From assembly GCF_025698545.1 (NCBI RefSeq), contig NC_068575.1:57607980-57671979 (forward strand): 64,000 nt of DNA. Direction: 5' to 3'. Position 1 is the stretch's first letter. Every line of letters starts with the position of its first letter. This stretch comes from Gossypium raimondii (taxonomy: Eukaryota; Streptophyta; Magnoliopsida; Malvales; Malvaceae). The position numbers and the translations under genes are program-made. The notes below the pieces were generated by a model. The model searched no databases and was not told the origin of the DNA. It saw only the letters and a program-made list of their open reading frames with translations. Below, one piece after another: positions 11,213 through 24,520 of this stretch.

Positions 11213-14200
11213 TCAGTCGGATTCATTTCCAGAATCAATGTTCATAGGTTGAGGATTGTTATTATTGCCTTTCATCTCATTCTTCTCATCATCGTATCGC
11301 TTTTTATCAACTCTAGCCTTTACTTCATATGGTTCCTTCTCCTCCTCTGCACCCACACACATGTTATCTCACTTACCTTCCTTCTTATAAACCAAATTAA
11401 ATCCAAACCAATTACTTACTTGGCAACTTTCTCCACCTATCTCCAAGTATTTTGGACACCTCTGTAAATGGTATTCCCGGGTGACTTTTCTTCACATTCT
11501 GTAAAACATCATCTCAGTCACTCAATTTATTAATAACAATAATAATAATAATAATAATAATAAACAATAAATGGAAGGAAAAAAAGAAGCTAATTTCGGT
11601 TCATTGGCTGCCCTATTTCTTCACTATAAATGTGTGTGTATGTATACAAGACACACCTCCCTTTCCGCCTGTGAAAAATAGAAGAAGCCGGTCATTGCCC
11701 TCTTTGGTGCATTAGGATCCTTCTTTTTCCTTTTCTTCTTCTTTCCATCATCTTGTCCATCTCTACCTTTCTTCTTACTTTCTTTAGAAGAAGAGGCAGC
11801 TGCAGCAACAGCAGCTTCCTTCCTTTGATCCTTTTTCGCAGGTTTCTGTAATTGGCAATTCAATGTGAGATACCAAATTATACTTTGTTGACAATTTCCA
11901 TTTACAAGAATAAACTATGTGAAGGAACAAAATGACTTACCTCTTTCTCATTTCCACTTTCACTAGCATCAGATTCTTCCTCCCCAGAATCATCAGTTGG
12001 AGAACCTCCGTCGTCCTTGTCAATAACAAAGTCCTCATCCTGCATTTACAACTTCATCAATAGGGATAGCCAGAAGCTAATAGCTCAGACGTCAATATCT
12101 AGAATGGTTGCTACTCAATCTTACATGCATCCCCAAGGACAGAACATGATATCTTTCCTATAACTACTACTAAAACCAATGTGTTTAGAGGTCACTCGAT
12201 GACCAAGTGAAAATCGTAATCAATGCATATTTCAAAAACATAGAACCATGTGCCTATTAAAGACCTAAATAAATAAATTCAGATGATTGATGGGGAAAAG
12301 AAACAAATACCTCCTCATCACTTTCATCCACACCAGCTTCATTCTTAATGCGTTCAAGATGTGGATCAACTGCATCATCATCATCGTTTTGAAGAATCTC
12401 AGCCACACCATCTGCGGTTCGTACATCTCCAAGGTTCATAATCTTCAAACCCTTCGAACTGCATGGTAAAAGAGCAGTTAATGAATTGCCAAAAGGACCA
12501 AAATTACTAACTCAATGGAAGAACCTATTAACCTAACCTGATGAAGTCAAACAAATTGTGATATTCATTTCTCTGAATATTCCGAAATAAATGTTCCTGC
12601 TCAGTTTTCAATCTTATAAGAAGATCAAAGTAATGCATATTTGAGCCACCAGCAGCATGCCTCTCAAATTCAACATAGTCAATCTGGCATTTTGAGCAGA
12701 AAGGGAACGATAACCAAACATGTCAGTTAAAATGGGCACCTGTCATTTGCATCTAGAACAACAGATCAATCAAGATGCAAATTAGACTTTATACCTCTTC
12801 ATGAAGAATAAGTGTAGGAGGTTTGGGTAGAAAAAAGAAACTCTTTTCAAGTGGATAGAGGACTCCATCTTCAGCTTTCAATGAAGACTTAACAGCATAA
12901 CCATCTTGACAGCTACGGAATTTTCCTGGTTTGGTAACTTTGGCACCAGATAAACCACGCATTATTGTGGTAAAGACTTCATGAATAAGTCCCTGTTTTA
13001 CCAAGCATAATAATATACGTAAATTTGAAAGCCAAGCTTGTAAATCAAGGGCACTCAGCACTTTGAAAGGGCTTATATTATGAAAAAAAACAAATATCAC
13101 CTTGTAAGATGGTTCCAGCCTGTCTTTGTACTTGGTATTCAAAAGATCCTCATTTATGGACAAGGTGCTTTCAACAACATAATCAGTTTCAAACTGCAAA
13201 AAGATGAAGGAGAAGATAAGTCAAAACATTCATGGTATATCCAGTGAACACAAATCTAAACAACTAGCAATACCTGCAAGACAATATGTGGGTACAAAGT
13301 TTGCCCTTTACGGATAGGCGGATCCAGTGTAACAACAACAAAAGTATGAGGCTGGTTGAACTGCCAAACAAACAGAGTATAGAAAAGTATGTTAAAGAGG
13401 TTGTAAACATATTTTGCCTCTCTTATACCAATGAACATTACTATCTTATATCAGTGAAAGAATTGAACCTTCGGAAGCAAAAAAAGACGCACAACACTGC
13501 TATATTGAATTTTGAAATCATTAGCCTGTCCTTGGAGTCGCAAGAATGACAGATGAAGTTCAACACTATACCGACCCCTGTATGAAGAGCATACTAAGTC
13601 ATACATTTAAAGGAAGAAAACAAGATTGTATAAACCAACAAAGGAACAAACCAAAAATCAAATATACACAAATGACACATTGGTTCTGATTAGGTAATTT
13701 TTCATCCCAATGTCAATGTGCTTGGGAAAGACCTACCTTGGTGTGAGGATTGCAATGCCCTCAAAAGTGACAACAGCTTCCTCAACTCCAGTACCAACAT
13801 CAGCCACTGACATGATTTTTTCACGGAAAACCTAGAAGTTAATGGTACATAGCATCACCAAAGCAATCATTAGTTGTAAATTCACATTTTCCTAATAAAG
13901 AAGTGACAACAGACTTACCTGAGCAGGAGGATGATTTTCATCACCAACAAATTGGGTGTTGGCGTTGGGTATGTGGAAACTTATCTCCATAAGCGAATCT
14001 TTCTGTCATCAAATAAAACTACTTTAGTAAAAAAAAAATCAAATGTGTGCCTTGCTCCTGGTCAAATTTGTTGTAGGTAAAACATTTTCTTTATCAGTAA
14101 AGGTTATGTGTAAATAAGGTGTTTTACAAGCATTAGGAAGGAGTGAGACTTCTTTCAACATTAATAAAATCAGAAGAGCAGTGAGAAACACACCTCATTA

Positions 14201-16266
14201 GCTCCAGTTGTATCATCCACATGGAACTCCAAGATGACATCGTTTTTCCCTTGAAGCTGAGTTTGTGATACATCAGCTAATGACACTTCAAAAGCTTGCT
14301 TTGAACCAGTCACAAAGGTAAGCATATTCCCTGCAAATACAAATAAAGGCTTTTAAAACTACAAGAATATGTTGTTTGTGGAATAGCAAAAACCAGGTGA
14401 ACGCCAGAATCTGAAACCTACCCAAAAGGGAAAAATATCAACCATCCAACGACCAAGATAAATGATAAAACCTAGGGATCTCAATTAAAAGGTGGATTGA
14501 AAGTAGCAAACTCAAGAAAAGTTAATGAGGAAAAAAATAAACTGGCATCCACTAATGGAAAAACAGTAGTGACAGAAAACTATATAAATTTGAAAAGAAC
14601 AAATCGCCAAAATTTGATTTCAAGTGCTCAATACCTCACTAGATCATCGATTATATCCTAAGAATGGACTCCTGAAGCAAAGAAGGCTGCAAACCCTAAG
14701 TTGATGGAAAATTGTTTAAAAAACTAAGAAAAATGTTTTAAATGACAAACATCCACAAGAATATAATAACAAGTGCGCAAGATTAACCAGATGTAGGACG
14801 CAAAAAACACAACATTTGAAAGAACATTATGTAACCTGCTTCTATGGCTACAAACAGAAACCAATATATGTTTAAAAGCAGAAGGAAAAATATGAGATTT
14901 CACCAACCATTTAAATCGACTTCTCCCCAGTTATGACCACTGACAGAAAGCTGTTTCTCTTCTGGTGTTATTCCACAATTATTCTGAAAAAAATTGGTCA
15001 AACTGGCAACATCCTGCACAGAGAAATTAACAGCAGAAAAAAACAATCATGTATTGATAGCATCCTCATCCAAGGAAACAAATACAAACCTTCTATTATT
15101 TCCCATTTACCATTGTTAAATGAGTGCTACTGGCAACCATTAAGCATGCAGAATGAGAAAATAATTTGCTTATTGAGAGAAAGTTGAATACTAACCTGGT
15201 CACGGAATCCAGCGAACTTGTAGTACAACCCATCTTTGATTCTAACACCAAGTTGATTTGTCCTAGGGACCTTCATCCATGTAACCCCTAAGATATCGGA
15301 TTTGTCAACTTCTACTGCTTTACCGCCTCCTTGTTTCTTCCATAGAATACCTCCTGAATAAATTTTAAGCTGTCCAGGATTCTGCATGAACATGAAGTGG
15401 AGAGCATGTAAGATTCCAATTTTTTTGTTTTTTTCCAGGTTTAGTGAAAAGGGAAAAACAAAACTTGAATGAATACCAACATGACCAGAACCACAAGACT
15501 TCAGAAGTTTATACTTTTATAAAAAATCCTAAAGAAATCTGGGTTCTCTCGATAGTCTCTCTATAACAAGTGTTAAGGTTTCAGTCCTACTTTAATGAGT
15601 TGAATTACCATTCACAATAGGTAATAATCAGCATAAAACAGATTAAGTAGTAAAGAAAAAGACCGAATATAGGTTCTACAAAATTTAGTAGGGTTCTAGA
15701 TTAGTAATCAGAGAAAAATAAGAGAACAAAGAACCCACATTTTATTTTATCAACTAACAAAGCCTTAACCTAAAATCATAAAATTTTCACCATAAACGAT
15801 GCATTCTTCAAACCCTCAATGAATCCGTGTTTTAAACGAATCAATCACACACACAAAAAAGCCACAGTCTATTTCATTCCATCAAACATAAGCATCTATG
15901 AAACATATCGAAAAAAAACAGAAATGAAGTATAAAATGTTAGGAATAAAATAAAATAAAGAATCAGGTTCCTCGAGGAAAAAAAGAGAGGAAGAAACCCC
16001 AGGCAATAAACTAATAAAAACTGCAAGAACCAATTGAGTTTCCTCCCACAATTAACCTAAACATAGAGAAGTCATGTGAAGAGAAGTAGTAATAAAGAAA
16101 ACTAGGGTTTAAAGCTGATTTCAAATGAGAAAGCGAAATCGAAAAGACAAAAAACAACAGATGAAACTACAAAATAATCGATTAAAAAAAGTTCCATCGA
16201 AAGAGGGCTGACCGTGCCGCCTCGACCGCCAAGGGAGATGTTGTTGAAGAGATGACCGTCCGTCAT
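11213..16266 (-). CDS. SSRP1: SSRP1, HMG-box subunit of the FACT histone chaperone
   Basis: Sixteen coding exons on the minus strand: 16213-16266, 15196-15381, 14908-15013, 14194-14330, 13919-14002, 13737-13831, 13469-13577, 13274-13360, 13101-13193, 12795-12992, 12538-12683, 12311-12458, 11941-12039, 11657-11845, 11420-11498 and 11213-11346. Phases agree throughout and give 647 aa, against about 646 in Arabidopsis. The protein starts [18 protein letters not shown]. The structure-specific recognition/POB3-like domains follow ([56 protein letters not shown]), then an acidic stretch ([24 protein letters not shown]), a lysine-rich linker and an HMG box from [17 protein letters not shown] to [18 protein letters not shown]. 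With SPT16 it forms FACT, which moves H2A-H2B during transcription and replication. The HMG box spans three exons, so reading only the exon at 11657 makes the gene look truncated; it is not. Confidence 0.95.
11532..11563. repeat. AAT trinucleotide microsatellite in an SSRP1 intron
   Basis: About nine AAT/ATA units lie in the intron between the exons at 11657-11845 and 11420-11498. This is a likely polymorphic simple sequence repeat. Confidence 0.85.
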
Positions 16267-16388
16267 GCCGGTCAATGCGAGTCCGAGAGGAAACCAAAGA
16301 GTCCCAAAGAACGTGAGACAGTGAGCAAGTGAAGAGATTAGAGAGAAATAAGAACCCGAGTCTGAAAAGGCAAAGTCGAGGTTTCTCA

Positions 16389-16395
16389 ATTTATA
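16389..16395 (-). promoter_or_regulatory. TATA box of SSRP1
   Basis: The minus strand reads CCTATAAATTG here, about 125 bases upstream of the ATG. The sequence and spacing suit a plant TATA box with a leader of about 90 bases. The transcription start is inferred. Confidence 0.5.
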
Positions 16396-16434
16396 GGCGG
16401 TAAGGGTTGCGTACTGCGCACCAATGCCGTTATG

Positions 16435-16442
16435 GCGCGAAA
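16435..16442 (-). promoter_or_regulatory. E2F-type site upstream of SSRP1
   Basis: The minus strand carries TTTCGCGC, which fits the plant E2F consensus TTTSSCGC. It lies about 40 bases upstream of the TATA box. E2F sites mark S-phase genes, which would suit a replication-linked chaperone. Function is inferred from the motif only. Confidence 0.45.
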
Positions 16443-18652
16443 ACAGGAAGAGAAAGGGGGGAATCTGGTACGTTTATTAGAAGCGTTGTTGGAATGAGAG
16501 GATCAATTATATTCGGCCACGTAGTCATTGGATCTTTTTCTTCTTTTACTTTCGTGATTGGATTGGGCTCATTGCTTTTTTAACTGATTCCGGGCCGTTA
16601 CAAGTTCTCTTTTGGGCCATATAAGCCATGTCGTTTTCATTGATTTTCTTTTTTAAAATTAATTATTTAATACATTAATCCGTATATATTGGGGTTATAG
16701 TTAATTCAATATATTGAGTAAAAAAGAATAGATTATTAAAAAAAATTCTATAAAAAAATTCAAATTTAATTGTGAAATATTTTATAACAGTGGAATCAAG
16801 GTTGATAAAATGGTTTAAATTAATAACATGACGTTTTGAACGAGGTACAAGAAATTTTGTCTTAATATTCATTAATTACTTACTTCTTTTAGGATTTCTA
16901 GATTCCTTCGAAATATATCAAACAAAAATAAATAAAATTTAACAATTCTTTTCATATAAAATTTGAATTTTCTTTATCTAAGTTAATGCTTAATTTTTTT
17001 CAATTTAAGTTAATATTTGAATTTGATAATTGTTTTTGAGGTTGAATTTTTTATTTAACTTTTCTTTAAGGAAATATTGAAAAGAAAATACAAATCTTAT
17101 GAGATGGAGAGATTACGAGGATGAAATTTATTATGAATAGTTTTAGTTATTATTTTACTGTTTTGGCACAACCCCTCCAACATCAAGATAACCTAATCCT
17201 CATTCATTTGTCGTTTACGCTTAAAATTAGTGTATTGCTACTCATCGGACGAAAACTAAACACTTGAAAAAGTAGAAAATAAAGCCCAACTTATGCATAA
17301 AACTTAGATAACAGCCGGCCAATTTGGTTTGTCGGTTAACTGATTTGAAAATGAATGAGAGATATCCAACGGTAGGATTGTTGTAAAAGGTGACACTAGA
17401 AAATTTCAAAGGAGATCATAATAAAATTATATATTTTTATAATAGTAAAATTTTATTATTTTAATGGTTTATATATTTAAAATTTTTAAAGGATAAAATC
17501 TTTTTTTTTCTAATTTTTGAGAGGGACGAAATATAAATTTATTATATATTAAAATTATAAAAAGATTAAAGGTGAAAATTTTCATTTTAAAGAGGCCGAG
17601 CAGTTGGATTTTTACCGTCAATTTTCAATCCAAATCCAAATCAAATAGGTTGAAAGACATTTATGTATGTATGTAATAATTAAAAGTACTGTCATATTGA
17701 TAATTGTATTAATAATGTATAAAATTTGATTCAATTTTAATATTTTGTATGTAGGATTTCATTAAAGATAAAGATTTGGATTTAATTTGAAATTTCCGTA
17801 ACTTAATTCTTTAAAGTAAATAAAAGAAAGTGTGAGAGACATGAACTAAATTCTGCTTTTATTTATTTATTGGTGTGTCCCAGTTCTGATACTTATACAA
17901 CAGGTGTGTAGGATTAAAATTTGTGGTTGAGTGGTAGGTAATATGGCACCTTGGTTAGTGTCTACTTTCTAGCATTTTAGTTGGGCATAAAGAAAACCAA
18001 ACATAGTGTGTGCCTTACTATTGAATCAACTGCTCACAACATTTATAGGGTATGCATATATTTGGATTCTCAACCTATTTAACCAAATTATAATGGATGA
18101 AACCAAGGAATTGGTGATTAAAATCCATGTGTGTATTTTTTTACAACTTTAATAAATTCACCTACTCTTCTTTCTCTTCACGTAATAAATGTGACGCAAT
18201 CTAACATTAATGAAAATACTAATGTTATTCACTTAAAAATCCTTGAAGCTAGCTCTTGGAAATAACTACAAACCAAACCCAAAAAGAATCTACACATTGT
18301 TTTTACCACTTTTGGTACAACTGATTCGAATAATTTAAGAATTTAGCATTTACAAGAAAATATTCTAATTCTAATGAAAAGAAATTTATTAGCTGAGCAT
18401 AATCAGATTTTATTTAGAAAGAAGTACAGATATTCTAAAATGAATGGAAGGTTTAACGCCTAATTAAACTGTCTGAAATTCCCCTGTTTCACGGCGATAA
18501 ACTTCCCTTTTCTGTATCTAACACACGAGGGAAATAAGGCCTCTCTTTAATTTCACTCTCGAAGCAGCAAATTTAACTCTCGCAGTTAGATTAAGATCGC
18601 ATCACCTCTCATTTTCTTTCCTTCCATCCAAACAAGTGAAACCCAGGAAGAA
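16443..18652. other. Divergent intergenic region between SSRP1 and the glucuronosyltransferase gene
   Basis: Both genes are transcribed away from this interval, so promoters lie at each end. The middle is AT-rich and without coding potential. Near 17440-17600 the phrases suggest decayed transposon sequence. The segment 18470-18652 is less AT-rich and probably includes the leader of the + strand gene. Confidence 0.5.
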
Positions 18653-21210
18653 ATGAAGAAATTGAGAACCTATTACACGCAGTTCCGTCACAACAGTAAC
18701 CAAGCAATGGAGCGTAAATGGATCTTGCCATTAGCTCTTGGCTCCATTGTTTCATTATTTCTACTCTTTTTAACAACATTAACCTCTTTTGATGGCTCCC
18801 CATTTCTTTTCTTCTACCATCCCTCCGCCGTACTCGGCGGTTCCTCCCCTTTCGTGGAGAGCCAACTGAAACCCATCCCTGTCTCCACTCTCCCTCCACC
18901 TCCTCGCTTCGCTTACCTCATTTCAGGCTCCGCCGGTGATGGCCTGATGTTGAGAAGGACCCTCTTGGCCCTTTACCATCCTTTGAATCAATATGTAGTT
19001 CATCTTGACCGGGAAGCTAGCTCTGAAGAGAGGCTCGATCTGCAGAAGTTTGTGAAAGATCATCAAGTGTTTAACAAATTCGGGAATGTTAGGATGATCG
19101 TGAAAGCTAATTTGGTTACCTATAGAGGTCCTACCATGGTTGCTAATACGCTTCATGCTGCTGCAATTTTGTTGAAAGAAGGTGGAGACTGGGATTGGTT
19201 TATTAATCTTAGTGCTTCTGATTATCCCCTTGTTACTCAAGATGGTGAGTTTGGATATTCCAATAAATTTATCTTCGATTATGGTTATGAGAAAAACTCC
19301 TTTTTCCCATTTCAACAAAAGTTTCCTTTTTTTTGTAATTTGTTGACATTTAGCTTTGGGATTTTGATTACTTTTCAGATCTGTTACATACATTTTCATA
19401 CTTGCCAAGGGATCTGAATTTCATTGATCATACAAGCAATATTGGGTGGAAAGAGTGAGTACATCTTTCAAAGCATTCAAATTTCAAATTTCCTCCGAGT
19501 TTCTACTTTTGGGTAATATTGTACTCCTGGAAACAGAGTGATTCTTGGTGTTGCAATGGCAGGTTTCATAGAGCTAAGCCAATTATTATAGATCCAGGGT
19601 TGTACAGTTTGAAAAAAGCTGATGTGTTTTGGGTTACTCAAAGGAGAAGCGTGCCTACTGCATTCAAACTCTTTACAGGCAAAAGATGCTGAAACCTTCT
19701 GCTAATTTCTTTGAAAGTTGTGTTAGTTACTATATTTAGATGTGTTTACTTATTGGTTATTGAATGATCTCTCATAGATTTGTTTAAATGATCTGTTTTA
19801 GATGATGTTTCACTGAATAGATTTGTTGACATTTTAGAATAGTGGAATCTAGTGTTCACTTCGGATTCTTTATTAAGCATATTAGTGGTCACAGTTCAAG
19901 ACTTTACACATCTGATTATTGATAGTTTCTTGATCTGGGTTTCAAAGACCAACAGTTTTAACTCGGCTAAGATTTTAAATGAGGTCACTTTGGTGGGCTA
20001 TGGAGAATAAATGACTTACCTTGTCGTGTTTTCTTCTTCTTTCCAATTGTTCGAAAGCAGCTTATTGATGCGATTTTTTTCTTCTTAATACTTCTTAACA
20101 CAAGAATTTGGAGTTTCCGCTCCAAAGGAAGTGGATAGGTATGTAGAGTTGTAAATAACATGTCCCAAATGCTTCACTCGATTAATGCTGCTAGTTTGCA
20201 GCGTCATACTAATGCACACAAAGAATGCTTTGTTTCCGGCATAAAGGACTGCTAGTTAGAAGGCCGAAAGACCTTGGTGGGACACTAAATTGTTTTTACT
20301 TGTATCTTTCCTTTGTTTGCTAATAGCGATGAAACATGAGTTTCTTTACTGTAACCCTGTTAGATTATGTGGTGAAGTCCATGGTTATCATCAGTTCCCT
20401 ATAAAACACACAGGATAGAAACTGAAAGTCTTTTAGGAGAAAGATGCATCATGGACTTTTTGCATATTCGTTTTAAAATAGAAAGATAGTTTTATGTGTA
20501 TTAGTCATCACCGATCTTCCCGTGTTTGGAATTGGCTGTCGTGTCATGTATGTTCATTAGCATTTTTGCAGAATTTCCTCTATTATCTCGTGAACTACCT
20601 TGTTGCCATAATCTCTATTAGACAACCATAATGTTCACCATTATATCTGCATTAGGTGGCATCTCTGACAAGCATCTCTTTTTCTGTAATAGGTTCTGCT
20701 TGGATGGCACTTTCTCGATCTTTTATCGATTACTGCATTTGGGGATGGGACAACCTACCTCGAACAGTCCTCATGTACTACGCTAACTTTTTATCTTCTC
20801 CAGAAGGTTACTTCCACACCGTGATTTGTAATGCTCAAGAATTCCGTAACACTACCGTGAACAGTGACCTCCATTTCATATCATGGGATAACCCTCCTAA
20901 GCAACATCCTCATTACCTCAGGCTGAATGACATGCAACGGATGATCAACAGCAATGCTCCTTTCGCAAGAAAGTTCCCTCGGGATGATCCTGCAGCGCTA
21001 GACAAAATCGACTCTGACCTCTTGTCTCGCGGTCCAGACATGTTCACTCCCGGTGGTTGGTGTGTAGGAAGTGGGAAAAATGGGAGTGATCCTTGTTCCT
21101 TTATTGGTAATACAACCGTCATCAAGCCTGGCCCTGGAGCAACAAGGTTGGAAACTTTGATTAGCTCTCTTCTATCCGACAACAATTTCCGACCACGACA
21201 ATGCAAATAA
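18653..21210 (+). CDS. GLCAT14-like: Beta-glucuronosyltransferase, GT14 family, GLCAT14-like
   Basis: Four coding exons: 18653-19244, 19379-19454, 19563-19678 and 20693-21210, giving 433 aa. The protein is a type II membrane protein: short basic N-terminus, transmembrane anchor at about residues 24-42 (LPLALGSIVSLFLLFLTTL), stem, then the GT14 (DUF266/Branch) catalytic domain starting at PPRFAYLISGSAGDGLMLRR. Family landmarks are YVVHLDREAS, TYRGPTMVANTLHAAAILL, WDWFINLSASDYPLV, SPEGYFHTVICN and the C-terminal GGWCVGSGKNGSDPCSFIG. Arabidopsis GLCAT14A-C add glucuronic acid to beta-1,3- and beta-1,6-galactans of arabinogalactan proteins in the Golgi; the same reaction is expected here. Intron 3 (19679-20692, 1014 bases) begins with GC rather than GT; joining there restores the conserved LFTGSAWM. 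Confidence 0.93.
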
Positions 21211-23143
21211 TAATACCATCGGAAACTTGGTTAGGGGGCATTCAAACCAATTAGTGTTCGGTTATACATATATCAGAAGACAAGGACAATGATGAAGATG
21301 AAGACGAAGACTTGGTCTTCACTCTTCATACGATGCATCCATATCCATTATTCAGTATTACTTCTGGCAAGAGGCGGGAAGCTTGGATTCATTGATGGAT
21401 ATCAATTAATAGAGTTATGATCGCAGATGGTTCACTGATAGATAATATATATATATATATATTATATTTGTAGTGTTATGTAACCATCACAAATTGAAGC
21501 CAATTTTTAACAATAGAATTTATTTGCCTTGCAGTCTACATGGTTTTCTTTCTTCACTTATCTGTACTCTTATATTTTCATATAAAAATAAAGTAATTCA
21601 AATTTATCTTTAAATATTGAAATATTCTTATTTTAATCACGTACGCCTAAACATGATAATTTTAGCTAAAATCAAAATTTTATTATTAAACTATCGTACG
21701 TTTCTAACCTTTTGGATTACAAGTGTAGGGTAAAGATGGGACTTAAGTTCTTATTTTAAAACCATGAAATTTCTTTACGTAACTAAACTAAGGTGTTGTT
21801 TACAAAGTAAAAGAAATGATTTAAATGTTAGAATATGTGTGCAGGAGAAACATGAAAATGGATTATGTAACCTTGTCCATTACCATTCACAATAATCAGG
21901 CTTACTGGCTTGGCTTTGACGCACAATCACGTGAATCAAATTGAAAAAGCAGGTGCCGTGATCACATTCTTTATCTCTCGGCTCTGCAAAATTCATGGCT
22001 TGATTAGGGACTAATGTGGTTAGTCTCGTGCCTGAATTTTGGTATTATTAACTTTAACTGAAACATCACTTTTGAGTTCCGAGTCAAATGATGCTTATCT
22101 TTTCAACTTTTTCTGAAAACAACTAACTAAAAATATAGTCATCCAAATGATTTTTAATACTACTTGTTAAACATATATATGGCCACCCTACTATTTATAC
22201 GTATACTGTATTAAAATAAACTCTCAAACTTTACCAAAACTCTTTAAACCTTTTGCACCTAATTAGACCTTGAATTAACAAAACTGACTAAATAGGCCCT
22301 TTGACTTGTATTGATAGTTAGGATTTAACAACAACATTGACGTGGATATTAATAGATGTTGCTTCAGCACCGATTTGCTAACGTGGTAGTGTCATGTATT
22401 TGTCGAGTGCTAGCATGGTAATGCAATGTAAGCAAAAAAATGAAAAAACAATCAAATTATTTACAAAATAAGTACACAATAAATCTAGGCAAATAATTGT
22501 CCACGTTCATTTAAACATGAACAATTATTTGTCTAAATTCATTCTAAAAATAAAAAGAAAGCATAAAAGTTTATAAAAAAACTCATTAAAATTTATGAAA
22601 AATTGTTAGAAATTAATTAATTAAAAATATAAAATTTTATAAAATTCTTATGTTGTTTTATAAAAATAAAGAGTTTTGACAATTTCATAATTGAGTTAGG
22701 ATTTAATTAATGGATGATACTAACTCAGTCAAAACCTTGACGCCTCATGTTCTCATCATGTGTAAGCGTTATCTAAAATTATTTTGATTTTGATAATTTA
22801 TTTTATAGCTAAATAAATTCTTAATCTATTTTTTACCCTGAATCTTTCTATTTTTACACATGGGATAATTTTATTTATAGCAAAGATTTATCTAATAAAC
22901 TTTTTAGTCTCTCAAAATTAAAAGGAAAAAAATAAAGTCGAAGTGGGATAAATGCAATGCAATACATACATACATACATAATCCCCTCTTAAATGCAATG
23001 CAACGCAATACATATAGTTTCCCACGTCCCAGTAACTAAATAAAGTCGAAGCCGGAAAAAATAGCTTTGAAGATCAATGAAAAGTAGCCAAAAGTTGATT
23101 CCTTTTTAAAAAATAGTTTAAAAGGATTTTAATTTCATACTTT
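21211..23143. other. Intergenic region with decayed repeats and one perfect-looking inverted repeat
   Basis: The first 300 bases form the 3' UTR of the glucuronosyltransferase. Around 22200-22750 the wording ('aaccttttgcacctaattag', 'tgacgtggatattaatag') is that of decayed Mutator-like or LTR debris. An inverted repeat at about 22487-22534 has arms CAAATAATTGT and ACAATTATTTG around a short AT-rich loop. A CATA microsatellite lies near 22960-22980. No gene is seen. Confidence 0.5.
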
Positions 23144-23949
23144 GAGTGAAACTACACCCATGGTCACTTTTGTTTACCTTAGGTTACATTTCAGTCACTT
23201 ATATTTGAAATGTTACATTTTAGTCACTTATGTTATCGTGTTGTAACATTTTAGTCACTGAGCCGTTAATTGTCGTTAATGGTGTAATGGTAATCGACGT
23301 GGCACGTTAAATCATCATTTCAAACAAAAACTTTAGGTTAAATTATACAATTGGTCCCCATAATTTTTCGTTTTGAGCAATTTAATTCTTTTATGTTCTT
23401 TTAACTTTCTTTCTTTTTTTTCTTTTTTTTTTTCCATTCTCTTCTACTTCTCCCTCTGTTTTTCTATCTTCTTTATTTCTTTTAACATACCAGGAAGTCG
23501 AATTGGTAGTGAAAAAAAGAAGCATGGTATGGGTTTATGGGTTTTGGTTATAGGCAAATGATGACAGTCGACTTCCTACTTCTTTTTTCATTGCCAATTC
23601 GACTTCCAAATATGTTAAAAGAAATGAGAAAGGTATGAAAACAGCGGGAGAAACAAAAGAGAATGGAAAAAAAGAGGAAAGTTTAAAGAACATAAAAGAA
23701 AAAAAATTAAATTACTTAAAACGAAAAAAATATGGGGATCAATTGTATAATTTAACCTAAAATTTTGTTTGAAATGATGATTTAACATGCCACGTCAGCT
23801 TACCGTTACACCATTAACGACGATTAGTGACTCAGTGACTAAAATGTTACAACATGATAACGTAAATGACTAAAACGTAACATTTCAAACATAAGTGACT
23901 AAAACGTAACCTAAGGTAAATAAAAGTGACCATGGGTGTAGTTTACCCT
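23144..23949. repeat. Mutator-like foldback MITE, copy 1
   Basis: Very long inverted terminal repeats (over 250 bases each) begin with ACTACACCCATGGTCACTTT at the left and end with its complement running to GTTTACCC at the right. Motifs such as TTTTAGTCACT recur within each arm. The centre holds pyrimidine-rich and purine-rich tracts. Almost the same sequence recurs at 49951-50756 in the same orientation. The left terminus here is degraded (GAGTGAAAC instead of GGGTAAAC) and no target duplication is visible. The ORF at 23373-23561 lies inside the repeat and is not a gene. Confidence 0.85.
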
Positions 23950-24520
23950 AATTATTGTTATTCGTGGTTGAAAATATGGAGAAAAAATATATAGAAATGT
24001 TTATATAGAAAGTGAATGAAAATGTTGGCCAAAAGTAAGCATGCATTAATTAGTGTGGAACTTGACAACTATGATTTGTTGACTGATTCATTTCACAGCG
24101 CCACTTTATAATCGTACAATTACATAATCATAAATGTGTTATTATGTCCTGCACCCTCTCTCTCTCTTTTTTCTTTTTTTAATTTTAATAAATCAGTCAT
24201 GAATACCTTCTGCTATTGCTTTGAAGCTTTAATAGATAAAGTACAAATGTGAGAAATTAAAAGGACATTCTTCAAAATTCATATCCTATTTTTTTTTATA
24301 TAAAATCACAACACATCCTAAAAATAGGAATAATTTCACCGTTTTTATTAAAACAAATATCATATTCAAAATATTTTAGTGTATCGAATAACATACACAC
24401 AATCTGGAACCAAAAACTGAGTTAAAAATTAAAATCTCCCCTAATAATAACAAAAAAAAGAAGAAGAGATAATCAGGGGTGCATACCTGAAATAGTGATC
24501 GGCAAACTGAATAAAAAAGG
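23950..24520. other. AT-rich spacer downstream of the first MIR hairpin
   Basis: No protein gene is visible. It lies between the MITE and the hairpin at 24521 and would be the 3' part of that primary transcript if it is read on the minus strand. A CT-rich tract occurs at about 24150-24180. Confidence 0.4.

Noticed and set aside
11624-11863. SSRP1 with an HMG box cut off after SQAERE by an in-frame stop
   Set aside because: That stop lies in an intron. A GT donor follows the GAG codon at 11657, and two further exons (11420-11498 and 11213-11346) restore the rest of the HMG box and the usual C-terminus.
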